A stretch of 8,167 nt of DNA from Bacteroidota bacterium (GTDB taxonomy: Bacteria > Bacteroidota > Bacteroidia > Bacteroidales > UBA12481), in NCBI GenBank assembly GCA_030592205.1, contig JAUVKA010000164.1:1-8167 (forward strand). The letters are read 5' to 3'. Below are positions 1-6,742 of the stretch, in pieces. Below the pieces are notes generated by a model, which saw only the letters and a list, made by a program, of their open reading frames with translations, was not told the origin of the DNA and did no database searches. Positions within the stretch are counted from its first letter, which is position 1. Each line of letters begins with the position of its first letter. Position numbers and translations under genes: made by a program.

Positions 1-3000
1 GGAAAGTAAATAGTCCTTTCGGTAATTGGTAGGGAAGCATTTTCCTTTGTAGAGCCCGACTTCTCTTTTCCATTTACCTTAGCCTGGTAACCATCAAGAC
101 TGTCGAGAAAAGCTTCTATCCTGGTTATCATACCTGCATTAGCACTATGCTCATCAACCTCAAGATGAAGAAAGGGTTTACCATTCATCTCCCTTCGCAT
201 ATAATGACGGAGGAAAGAATCGGGGCCACAACGGAAATTACCCAGGAAAACAGCATTCAAATGATCATTCTTACTGATATGCTTGACCGCACGAAGTATT
301 TTATCACCGTTAGGCCAGTACATCATCGGATAAAAATCAAAAACATTCTCCTCCTCAATAGGCAGATAATCAAGAGGAATGGGCATTACATCAACCCCAA
401 TTAATTTTTCAACAAGATTTAGGTTCAGAGCCGGATCACTGGTGTTATAAGGCCTGCCTAACACTACAAACACCCTCTTATCACTGGGAAGATTCGCCAT
501 CACCTCTTTCCCTCTTGCTCTGATTCCCATTTCAAAATTCTTTTGAGCCTCACGGGCTTTTACAGTTGCCGCAAGAGCTTTCTTTTTCGGAATTCCGAAT
601 TTTTCCTTTGCGAAGAGCACAAATTCCTTTTGGAAGGCAGTCTCAAAATGCCTGAGATGAAAAGTCGGAATAAGAAGCTTCTCATTAAACTCTGTGTCTC
701 TATAGGCAGCTCTCACCATAAAGGGGTGCGATTGAATCCATGGGCAATTGCAATTGCTTGTTGGATTGTCATCGGAGGCCTCTGCATTAACTACAAATGG
801 CAGAAAAACATGGTCCACCTTTTTGTTTAGCAAATCATCCACATGGCCAAATATCATTTCAATTGGCAGGCAAGTTTCTGCAGTCATCAGGTCGATCGAC
901 CGGGTCAGGGTTTTTTTGCTCGAAGGAGCCGACAGAACAACCTCAAGACCAATGCCTTCAAGCAATGTTCGCCAGAATGGGAACTGCTGGTAGAAATTTG
1001 TCAATTCCCTGGGGATACCAATAGTTGGCTTGCCAGATTTCTTATTCGGCTTATATCCCTCAAGCAGAATTTTGGTCCGCTCCTTAAACAGATTTGGAAT
1101 ATCTTTACCAATACCTTTGCGTTCCTCAATCTCATACCTGTCACAAATACCTCCGTAATAAAGAGGATCTATACCATCTACGGTCACCTTACGGATCTCA
1201 CAGTGATTGGAGCAATATTCACAAACAAAAGTTTCAGTATTATAATTTATTTCGCTTAACTCAAATCCCCGAAAACGGCTTTTCTGACCGGGTTTCATAT
1301 GATCCCTGGCCAGCATAGCGGCCCCGATAGAACCGGTTATATCGAAATGCGGCGGAACATGAATCTTTTGGCCGGTAATTTTTTCAAAAGCAGCTACTAC
1401 CGCCCTGTTATTTGTGACTCCTCCCTGGTAATAAATCTTTTTACCTATTGGTTTATCATTTACTACTCTGTTCAGGTAATTCTGAACAGTTGAATATGCA
1501 AGTCCGGCAATAAGGTTTTCCTTTTCCTCTCCTTTTTGTTGGAGGGAGTTCAAGTCGCTCTCCATAAACACGGTGCAGCGATCACCCAGTTTGGAAGGGT
1601 TTTCGGCTGAAAAAGCCAGGGATTCGAATTCTCTTTTAATATTGATATCCAACTTCTCTGCTTGCTCTTCCAGGAAAGATCCTGTACCGGCAGCACAGAC
1701 CTTATTCATCTCAAAATCAACGATCACTCCATTCTCAATAGTAATATATTTTGAATCTTGTCCACCAATCTCGAAGATTGTATCTACCTCAGGGTCGATG
1801 GCAATTGTTGCTGTAGCCTGGGCAGTAATTTCGTTTTGTATAATATCGGCTCCAATAAAATCGCCTGTTAAATATCTACCTGATCCGGTTGAACCGGCTG
1901 CCTTGACTATAACTCTGTTGCCAACTTCCTGATCAATTTCCTTTAGCCCCCGCTGTATTGCCTCAATCGGCTTGCTGGCTGTTGGAAGATACCTTCGCGC
2001 AACCACCTGGTTGTCATCAGTGAGAAGAACCAGATTAGTACTGAGAGACCCAACATCCACCCCCAGGCTTACCTCCAGAGGAGGCCCGGTTTCAGGGATG
2101 GGCATCATTTCTTTGTTTATATTGGAAATGGTTGGAAATAGTTTATCCAGAGAGGCTCCGGATCCTTTCTCATAGCTTGCCAAATACTCCTCCAGGCCTC
2201 CTAGCCCATTGAAATTACCCAAACCGTTATTTTGTTGATCCTCAGCATACCATAATGCACCTATTGCCCCCATTGAAGCAAAATATTTAGGTACTATCAA
2301 TTCCTCTTCCTTGAGTTCCAGAACCTCACGAAATGCACGGATCATCCCTGAGTTAGCGGCCACTCCACCCTGAAAAATTACCGGAGGGACAATTTGCTTT
2401 CCACGACCAAGTGTGCTATTAAGGTTGCGAGCCACAGCAAAACATAAACCGGCAATAATATCATGAACCGGTGTAGCTATCTGCTGCAAGTGGATCATAT
2501 CACTCTTGGCAAAAACGCTGCAGCGTCCTGCAATTCGTGGGGGGTTAACTGATCTCAGAGCTAACTCTCCAAATTCCTTATCAATTTTAACCCCTATTCG
2601 CTTCGCCTGCTGATCCAGAAAAGATCCTGTCCCAGCGGCACATAGACTATTCATGGAAAAATCTGAAAGCACAGATTTTTCTGAAACCTGGCCATTATCC
2701 ATAAAAATAAGCTTGCTGTCTTCTCCCCCCATCTCGATAATGGTACGTACTTCAGGGTGCAATTCTGAAACCGATCGGGATTGGGCAATAATCTCATTTA
2801 CATGAAGTCCACCCAGCAATTCGGCAGCTTTCTTCCCTCCAACTCCGGTGAAAGCCATACCAGCAATCTTATCATTATTGTGTGATTCCAGAATACCTCC
2901 CAGCCTTTCTTCCAGTTTGTGAAATGGACGACCGTGGCAGTAATCATAGTATTCTTCAATTATTTGGTTCTGCTCATTAAGAACAACTGTATTTACAGAA

Positions 3001-3035
3001 ATTGAACCAATATCTATCCCGATCTTATAGACCAT
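1..3035 (-). CDS. Giant acyl-CoA dehydratase activase fusion (two BadF/HgdC ATPase modules + DUF2229), C-terminus cut by window edge
   Basis: About 1011 residues are readable from the ATG at 3035 without a stop; the gene continues past position 1. Module 1 (about residues 4-258) starts KIGIDIGSIS and carries GGEDSK, CAAGTGSF (Cys132), GRCSVF (Cys172) and FQGGVAAN. Module 2 (about 322-580) repeats the plan: LGVDVGSLSTN, GGQDSK, CAAGTGSF (Cys447), DRCTVF (Cys487), YQGGVTNN. A Cys cluster follows (C605xxC608xxxC612, with C631), then a DUF2229-like region beginning near residue 670 (IGIPRELTNFY) and a part with VLGRPYN (about 859) and NFRCGPDSF (Cys936) that resembles dehydratase-component folds. 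In the known family, HgdC/CompA-type activases are homodimers of the ASKHA fold that hydrolyse ATP to push an electron into a 2-hydroxyacyl-CoA dehydratase; two Cys per subunit hold one shared [4Fe-4S] cluster. Large fused homologues are usually around 1400 residues, so roughly the last quarter is missing here. The substrate cannot be told from sequence; benzoyl-CoA reductase-like chemistry is an alternative. The protein looks cytosolic, with no signal peptide. Confidence 0.93.
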   Translation of the reverse strand, partial: MVYKIGIDIGSISVNTVVLNEQNQIIEEYYDYCHGRPFHKLEERLGGILESHNNDKIAGMAFTGVGGKKAAELLGGLHVNEIIAQSRSVSELHPEVRTIIEMGGEDSKLIFMDNGQVSEKSVLSDFSMNSLCAAGTGSFLDQQAKRIGVKIDKEFGELALRSVNPPRIAGRCSVFAKSDMIHLQQIATPVHDIIAGLCFAVARNLNSTLGRGKQIVPPVIFQGGVAANSGMIRAFREVLELKEEELIVPKYFASMGAIGALWYAEDQQNNGLGNFNGLGGLEEYLASYEKGSGASLDKLFPTISNINKEMMPIPETGPPLEVSLGVDVGSLSTNLVLLTDDNQVVARRYLPTASKPIEAIQRGLKEIDQEVGNRVIVKAAGSTGSGRYLTGDFIGADIIQNEITAQATATIAIDPEVDTIFEIGGQDSKYITIENGVIVDFEMNKVCAAGTGSFLEEQAEKLDINIKREFESLAFSAENPSKLGDRCTVFMESDLNSLQQKGEEKENLIAGLAYSTVQNYLNRVVNDKPIGKKIYYQGGVTNNRAVVAAFEKITGQKIHVPPHFDITGSIGAAMLARDHMKPGQKSRFRGFELSEINYNTETFVCEYCSNHCEIRKVTVDGIDPLYYGGICDRYEIEERKGIGKDIPNLFKERTKILLEGYKPNKKSGKPTIGIPRELTNFYQQFPFWRTLLEGIGLEVVLSAPSSKKTLTRSIDLMTAETCLPIEMIFGHVDDLLNKKVDHVFLPFVVNAEASDDNPTSNCNCPWIQSHPFMVRAAYRDTEFNEKLLIPTFHLRHFETAFQKEFVLFAKEKFGIPKKKALAATVKAREAQKNFEMGIRARGKEVMANLPSDKRVFVVLGRPYNTSDPALNLNLVEKLIGVDVMPIPLDYLPIEEENVFDFYPMMYWPNGDKILRAVKHISKNDHLNAVFLGNFRCGPDSFLRHYMRREMNGKPFLHLEVDEHSANAGMITRIEAFLDSLDGYQAKVNGKEKSGSTKENASLPITERTIYF

Positions 3036-3123
3036 AATACCGATTGGTTTGGTTAGAAACCTAAATATGTATAAAAACAGCCTTTTATCCAAATATGATG
3101 ATTTGGAACTTCCTTGTGCCATT

Positions 3124-3155
3124 TATCTCCCCATCTCCCTATCTCCCTATCTCCC
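3124..3155 (-). repeat. Four tandem copies of an 8-bp repeat (GGGAGATA on the minus strand), G-quadruplex motif
   Basis: The plus strand reads TATCTCCC, CATCTCCC, TATCTCCC, TATCTCCC with no gaps; one copy differs by one base. On the minus strand this is four G-tracts (GGG, GGG, GGG, GGGG) separated by loops of 4-5 bases (AGATA/AGAT), which meets the usual G3+N1-7 rule for an intramolecular G-quadruplex. It lies about 90-120 bp upstream of the activase start, with the G-rich strand being that gene's sense strand. Whether it folds or regulates anything is not shown. Confidence 0.9.
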
Positions 3156-3161
3156 ACTTGC

Positions 3162-3183
3162 ATAATTACAAAATAATTACAAA
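3162..3183. repeat. Two tandem copies of the 11-bp unit ATAATTACAAA
   Basis: Positions 3162-3172 and 3173-3183 are identical 11-bp units placed directly end to end. The period is close to one helical turn, so both copies would present the same face of DNA. It sits just upstream of the -33 element of the tRNA promoter (3199) and could act as an UP-like or regulator-binding element, but it may equally be a chance slippage product. Confidence 0.85.
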
Positions 3184-3198
3184 ATCCCCTTTCAACTA

Positions 3199-3228
3199 TT
3201 GCCAGAAAAAAAAATATAACTACTTTTG
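3199..3228 (+). promoter_or_regulatory. Bacteroidota-type promoter for tRNA-Glu/rpsT (TTG-N19-TACTTTTG)
   Basis: TTG at 3199-3201, a spacer of exactly 19 bp, and TACTTTTG at 3221-3228 match the primary sigma consensus described for Bacteroides and Flavobacterium (TTG-N19-TAnnTTTG) at every defined position. Transcription would start a few bases after 3228, leaving a leader of about 20-25 nt before the mature tRNA 5' end at 3259. The spacer is A-rich. Confidence 0.85.
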
Positions 3229-3258
3229 CAATCCAAACTTGCTAATTGAAGCAAAGAA

Positions 3259-3330
3259 GGCCCGTTCGTCTAGGGGTTAGGACGCTAGATTTTCATTCTA
3301 GTAACAGGGGTTCGATTCCCCTACGGGCTA
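3259..3330 (+). tRNA. tRNA-Glu (anticodon UUC)
   Basis: A complete 72-nt cloverleaf can be drawn. Acceptor stem is GGCCCGT (3259-3265) with ACGGGCT (3323-3329), the first pair being G-U, and A3330 as discriminator. The D-arm is GTCT/GGAC (3268-3271, 3280-3283). The anticodon stem is CTAGA/TCTAG (3285-3289, 3297-3301) around loop TTTTCAT, giving anticodon TTC at 3292-3294. The T-arm is AGGGG/CCCCT around TTCGATT (3306-3322). CCA is not encoded, so it must be added after transcription. It reads GAA/GAG codons and also supplies Glu-tRNA for tetrapyrrole synthesis where that route is used. Confidence 0.97.
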
Positions 3331-3357
3331 CGAATAAATTTAAGAAAAATATATTAA

Positions 3358-3609
3358 ATGGCACATCACAGTTCAGCACTAAAAAGGATCAGGCAAACGG
3401 AAAAGAAACGGGTTCACAATCGGTATTTCTCAAGATCAACTCGTAACGCAGTCAAACAACTTAGGGAAACAACTGATAAAGAAGCCGCTACCGGTTTATT
3501 TCCAAAAGTAAGCGCCATGGTGGATAAGCTTGCCAAGAAGAATATCATTCATAATAAGAAGGCTGCAAACTTGAAATCCAGTCTGGCAAAGCATGTAAAC
3601 GGATTATAG
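3358..3609 (+). CDS. rpsT: 30S ribosomal protein S20
   Basis: This 83-residue, strongly basic protein opens MAHHSSALKRIRQTEKKR, the typical S20 N-terminus, and ends in a helical lysine-rich part (KNIIHNKKAANLKSSLAKHV). S20 is a primary binder of 16S rRNA and helps assemble the 30S subunit body. Length matches the family (about 83-90 residues). The ATG lies 27 nt after the tRNA-Glu 3' end in an AT-rich leader with no Shine-Dalgarno sequence, as usual in this phylum. There is no separate promoter I can see between the tRNA and rpsT, so it is probably co-transcribed with the tRNA from 3199-3228 and released by tRNA 3' processing. The terminator at 3629-3660 ends the unit. Confidence 0.97.
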   Translation: MAHHSSALKRIRQTEKKRVHNRYFSRSTRNAVKQLRETTDKEAATGLFPKVSAMVDKLAKKNIIHNKKAANLKSSLAKHVNGL

Positions 3610-3628
3610 TTCAAACTATATATATTCA

Positions 3629-3660
3629 AAGCCATCTCTAATTCCGGGATGGTTTTTTTT
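3629..3660 (+). terminator. Intrinsic terminator of the tRNA-Glu/rpsT unit
   Basis: A 10-bp stem AAGCCATCTC (3629-3638) / GGGATGGTTT (3646-3655), with two G-U pairs and a 7-base loop TAATTCC, runs straight into a T-run at 3653-3660. It begins 19 bp after the rpsT stop codon. It separates rpsT from radC, so radC needs its own start of transcription or read-through. Confidence 0.85.
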
Positions 3661-3715
3661 GCTTTTTACTTTCCATTTCTTCGGCTTTTCTGCATCTCTA
3701 TTAGAAAAGCTATAT

Positions 3716-4411
3716 ATGAAATCATACCCACTTATTCGAATCCTGGACATGGCCGTTGAAGATCGGCCACGGGAGAAATGTGCCCGGTTGGGACTAAAAG
3801 GGCTGAGCAATTCTGAACTACTTGCCATTCTGTTAGGAACCGGTTCACGAGAGGAATCAGCCTTAAGTCTGGCCGCTCGTCTACTACATATCGCCAAAAA
3901 CGATTTGTATCATCTCGGCAGAATGAGCCCTGATGATATGCAGTCGATTAAAGGAATTGGAGAAGCCAAAGCCACGCGTATCTGCGCTGCGATAGAACTG
4001 GGAAAGCGCAGACAGCTTGCCCCAAAACCTGTGAAAAAGAGTATAAGCTGTAGTCGTGATGCCTATCAACTCATCCGCAACGAATTGAGCGAACTACCCA
4101 GAGAAGAGTTCTGGATATTACTTCTTAGCCGCTCCAACCATCTAATGGAAAAGGTGAAGATAAGTCAGGGCGGTGTGTCAGGCACTATCACAGACATACG
4201 CATAATACTCCAATCTGCCTTTAACAAGCTGGCATCTGCTATGATTCTCGCTCACAATCATCCTTCCGGAAATCTTAAGCCATCTGAGGCCGATCTGAAG
4301 ATCACGAAAAAGATCAGGGATGCTGCAAAACTAATGGACATAGCCGTTCTGGATCATATTATTGTTGGAGATGAGGCCTATTTGTCATTTGCTGATGAGA
4401 ATCTCTTGTAA
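3716..4411 (+). CDS. radC: RadC-family JAB/MPN+ domain protein (UPF0758)
   Basis: The protein has 231 residues from the ATG at 3716. The N-terminal part (about 1-100) has the RadC pattern RPREKCARLGLKGLSNSELLAILL split by LLGTGS, then a helix-hairpin-helix (SIKGIGEAKATRI, 77-89). The C-terminal MPN+ (JAMM) metallopeptidase-like domain carries Glu131 (REEFW) and the zinc motif H180-x-H182-x7-S190-x2-D193 in HNHPSG, all intact. A TTG-initiated extension of 19 codons is open up to 3659, but it would start inside the terminator T-run, has low-complexity sequence and is not part of the family, so ATG 3716 is preferred. RadC was once linked to DNA repair, but that phenotype was reassigned in E. coli and its role remains unclear; related proteins occur on mobile elements. 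This copy sits among housekeeping genes and looks like the resident chromosomal one. Confidence 0.93.
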   Translation: MKSYPLIRILDMAVEDRPREKCARLGLKGLSNSELLAILLGTGSREESALSLAARLLHIAKNDLYHLGRMSPDDMQSIKGIGEAKATRICAAIELGKRRQLAPKPVKKSISCSRDAYQLIRNELSELPREEFWILLLSRSNHLMEKVKISQGGVSGTITDIRIILQSAFNKLASAMILAHNHPSGNLKPSEADLKITKKIRDAAKLMDIAVLDHIIVGDEAYLSFADENLL

Positions 4412-4430
4412 ACCGGGGGAAGTCGTCTGT

Positions 4431-4462
4431 TTGATTTTTGCTATCTTCAGGCAGTAATTTTA
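4431..4462 (+). promoter_or_regulatory. Weak candidate promoter for the DUF7033-like gene (TTG-N21-TAATTTTA)
   Basis: TTG at 4431-4433, a 21-bp spacer and TAATTTTA at 4455-4462 resemble the Bacteroidota consensus, with one mismatch in the last base of the -7 element. If used, transcription would start at about 4467-4469, on or next to the ATG at 4469, giving a leaderless or nearly leaderless mRNA. An alternative -7-like match, TATCTTCA (4442-4449), has no TTG at the right distance. Confidence 0.3.
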
Positions 4463-4468
4463 CAAGCC

Positions 4469-5779
4469 ATGCTTATCTATTCCCCGGATATCAGTCCCCG
4501 TTTGAAATACACCCTAAATCTGGTTTTCCAAACTCTTCTTCATGTAGATTTCCAGGTCACAGATATCAAGGATGAACTCATTAGTTATGAAGGTGCCCGT
4601 TTGAATTATTCACGAGAAGAGATTGAGGGTATACCGTTCCTGGAAGCCCAGGGTTTATTATTTGAGGATGGTATCAGCAATCAGGAGGACAAAATACAGG
4701 ACGGTCTAAGCTGGGATGAGTTACCAGCCTTCTTTCCTGCCAGATCAGCATCTATTCTACCCTTCGACCTTTTTGCTGCAGTATTTTATCTGGTATCCCG
4801 TTATGAAGAATACCTGCCATTCGAAGCCGATGAACATCAGCGATTTCACTCAAGCCTGAGTTTGGCATCAAAAATGGGATTCCTGGAAGAACCTCTTGTT
4901 GATCAATGGCTTATGAAATTCGGCAAATTACTGGAAAGTCTTTTCCCGGGTGCGATAAAGACAAAACAGGCCTATTTCACCTTCAAGCCCACAATCGACA
5001 TCGACAATGCCTGGGCATTCAAGCACAAAGGATTTTGGAGAACTCTCGGATCGGTTTTGAGGCCCGGACAAAACATGGAAACACGGAACTTCAGGTATCA
5101 GGTTTTACGAGCCAAGCAACAGGATCCTTTCGACCAGTATCAAAAAATGGAAAGTATACATGCTGAATATGGATATCTCCCCTGCTTCTTTTTTCTCGTG
5201 GGGCCCTATGGTAAATATGATAAGAACATCTCTCCCCGAAAAAAACACTTTCGGAAATTGATTGGGGAAATAGCCGGCCGCTACGATACAGGCCTCCATC
5301 CATCTTATGCTTCCTTTTCCGATCCAAAAGCCATTGAACAGGAAAAAATAATCCTAAAACAAATCACCGGTCGGGAAATCAGAAACAGCAGGCAGCATTA
5401 TCTCCGCCTGAGATTTCCTCTTAGCTACCAGGCTCTTTTGAAAGCCGAAATATTCAATGATTACAGCATGGGTTATGCTGACCGGTCTGGTTTTAGGGCA
5501 AGCATATCACAGTCATTCAATTTCTTCGATCTGATCAACAACAAAACAACTGCCCTCCGCGTTTTTCCCTTTCAGGTAATGGACACCGGCCTTCGTGATT
5601 ATGAAAAATGCAATCCCGAGCAGGCTATTGAACGGATAAAAATACTGATGGAAAAAACCAGGGCTGTTGGTGGAACATTTATTAGCCTCTGGCACAATGA
5701 ATCCTTTTCTGAATGGTCAGGTTGGGAGGGTTGGACAAAGGTATACCAGGAGATGCTGGCCCTGGCAGGGAAAAAGTAA
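4469..5779 (+). CDS. Polysaccharide deacetylase-like protein of the DUF7033 type
   Basis: The 436-residue protein opens MLIYSPDISPRLKYTLNLVF, which I recognise as the N-terminus of Bacteroidota proteins annotated as polysaccharide deacetylase family with a DUF7033 domain. The N-terminal region runs to about residue 165. The C-terminal half has NodB-like landmarks: an acidic motif TIDIDNAW (Asp177, Asp179), FFLVGPYGKYD (241-251), GLHPSYAS (His277), MDTGLRDY (371-378) and a closing SLWHNESF (His409). A classical NodB enzyme has TFDD and HxxxH motifs; here the second His of HxxxH is replaced (H277-PSY-A281), so metal binding may differ or activity may be altered. No signal peptide is visible, suggesting a cytosolic protein. 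The stop lies 4 bp before the next ATG, so the two genes form an operon. A role in surface polysaccharide or lipid-linked sugar modification is inferred, not shown. Confidence 0.8.
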   Translation: MLIYSPDISPRLKYTLNLVFQTLLHVDFQVTDIKDELISYEGARLNYSREEIEGIPFLEAQGLLFEDGISNQEDKIQDGLSWDELPAFFPARSASILPFDLFAAVFYLVSRYEEYLPFEADEHQRFHSSLSLASKMGFLEEPLVDQWLMKFGKLLESLFPGAIKTKQAYFTFKPTIDIDNAWAFKHKGFWRTLGSVLRPGQNMETRNFRYQVLRAKQQDPFDQYQKMESIHAEYGYLPCFFFLVGPYGKYDKNISPRKKHFRKLIGEIAGRYDTGLHPSYASFSDPKAIEQEKIILKQITGREIRNSRQHYLRLRFPLSYQALLKAEIFNDYSMGYADRSGFRASISQSFNFFDLINNKTTALRVFPFQVMDTGLRDYEKCNPEQAIERIKILMEKTRAVGGTFISLWHNESFSEWSGWEGWTKVYQEMLALAGKK

Positions 5780-5783
5780 TAGC

Positions 5784-6698
5784 ATGCAAATAAACTACAT
5801 ACAACACGAAGAAATTGATAAATCAAGCTGGGATGAAACCATCAGACTTGCATCCAATGGAAACCTGTATGCTTATTCATGGTACCTGGATGTTGTTTGC
5901 CCGGGCTGGGATGCCTTGATAAGCCCTGATTATAACTTGATCATGCCATTGACGGGAAACAAAAAATATGGTTTCCACTATTTATATCGCCCCATGCTCA
6001 GCCAGCAACTGGGACTATTTTCCCAACACCTTCCCACAAAAGAAGAGTTGGCAGCTTTTCTTGAAGCCATACCTTCAAAATATCGGCTGATTCAATATTG
6101 CCTGAACAAATTCAATCATCCAGAAGAAAGCTTTGACTTCATCCTGCACGACAGCTTCGAACTCGATCTTAATGCTGATTATCAGGATATTAGAAAGGCT
6201 TACAGTGATAACCACCGTAGGAATATCAAAAAGACAGTCACAGCCAAACTTGAAATAGTGCAGGATCTTCAAGCCAAGGTATTTATTGAAATGCTGACCC
6301 GGGATACATCTCCAGGAAGCCAAATCCTCTCCTCAAAAAAGAATCTGAGACAGCTATCAGAATTGATAGATAAGATGCAAAATCATAAGGCGCTCCAGAT
6401 TATCGGCATAAATAATCAGGAGAGAAAGCCTATTGCAGCGGTACTCTTTGGACACAGCCATAACAAGTGGATTTACCTTATCCCGATTAATAGTAAGGAG
6501 GGAAAAGAAAAGCGAGCTCTTTTTGCCATAATTGATCGGCTTATCCAAACCCGTGCTGGGTACAATGAAATTCTGGATTTTGAAGGTTCAGATATACCTG
6601 GACTGGCACAGTTCTACAGTGGTTTTGGAGCACATAAAATTCAATATCCGGAAATCCGTATAAATACACTCCCCTGGCCAATAAAATATCTGAAGTAG
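5784..6698 (+). CDS. FemAB/GNAT-like acyltransferase (BioF2-like, Acetyltransf_6 type)
   Basis: This 304-residue protein is read from ATG 5784, only 4 bp after the upstream stop; the frame is open further upstream, but that extension would overlap the end of the preceding gene by over 100 bp and lacks family character. The signs of the FemAB-like double-GNAT fold are SDNHRRNIKKT (141-151), close to the N-x-R-x-x-I-K-K-A pattern of FemAB relatives, a central strand PIAAVLFGHSHNKWIYLIPI (216-235), and the C-terminal DFEGSDIPGLAQFYSGFGA (265-283), a hallmark of these proteins. Such enzymes transfer acyl groups, in some cases amino acids from aminoacyl-tRNA, to amines on peptidoglycan precursors or other acceptors. 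No signal peptide or membrane segment is seen. Pairing with a deacetylase-like gene suggests sequential work on the same sugar: one protein exposing an amine, the other acylating it. This is inference. Confidence 0.8.
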   Translation: MQINYIQHEEIDKSSWDETIRLASNGNLYAYSWYLDVVCPGWDALISPDYNLIMPLTGNKKYGFHYLYRPMLSQQLGLFSQHLPTKEELAAFLEAIPSKYRLIQYCLNKFNHPEESFDFILHDSFELDLNADYQDIRKAYSDNHRRNIKKTVTAKLEIVQDLQAKVFIEMLTRDTSPGSQILSSKKNLRQLSELIDKMQNHKALQIIGINNQERKPIAAVLFGHSHNKWIYLIPINSKEGKEKRALFAIIDRLIQTRAGYNEILDFEGSDIPGLAQFYSGFGAHKIQYPEIRINTLPWPIKYLK

Positions 6699-6718
6699 AG
6701 TATTATCACCATTTTTTA

Positions 6719-6726
6719 TAGCTTTA
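6719..6726 (+). promoter_or_regulatory. Possible -7 element upstream of upp (TAGCTTTA)
   Basis: TAGCTTTA matches the Bacteroidota -7 consensus TAnnTTTG except for the last base and lies 17 bp before the upp ATG. No TTG occurs at a 19-21 bp spacing, so support is weak; upp could also be read from the upstream pair, since only 44 bp separate it from the acyltransferase stop and no terminator is seen there. Confidence 0.25.
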
Positions 6727-6742
6727 CCGGTTAAACCCCCTG

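Larger units (their letters stand above)
3036..3258. other. Divergent intergenic region between the activase fusion and tRNA-Glu
   Basis: This 223-bp spacer has no convincing gene. It holds, from left to right, the AT-rich leader of the activase gene (minus), a 32-bp G-rich/C-rich octamer repeat, an 11-bp tandem repeat, and the tRNA-Glu promoter (plus). A weak minus-strand promoter candidate for the activase is TTG (about 3088-3086), a 20-bp spacer and CATATTTA (about 3065-3058), which matches the Bacteroidota -7 consensus TAnnTTTG only partly. The short reading frames crossing this region run into the tRNA and look accidental. Confidence 0.8.

Noticed and set aside
147..2175. Several plus-strand open frames, the longest about 119 codons (1573-1932)
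   Set aside because: They lie antisense to the giant activase gene, which has clear conserved motifs throughout; none has recognisable protein sequence.
3095..3446. Two short plus-strand frames overlapping the tRNA-Glu gene and the start of rpsT
   Set aside because: They read through the tRNA cloverleaf and the repeats in other frames and have no protein-like features.
3659..3715. A TTG-started N-terminal extension of RadC by 19 residues
   Set aside because: It would begin in the T-run of the rpsT terminator and is not found in the RadC family; ATG 3716 gives the standard N-terminus.
3616..4069. Minus-strand frames opposite radC
   Set aside because: They are shadows of radC, which has intact HhH and JAMM motifs on the plus strand.
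5667..5783. Upstream extension of the acyltransferase frame by 39 codons
   Set aside because: It overlaps the conserved end of the DUF7033-like gene in another frame; ATG 5784 just after the stop is a normal operon start.
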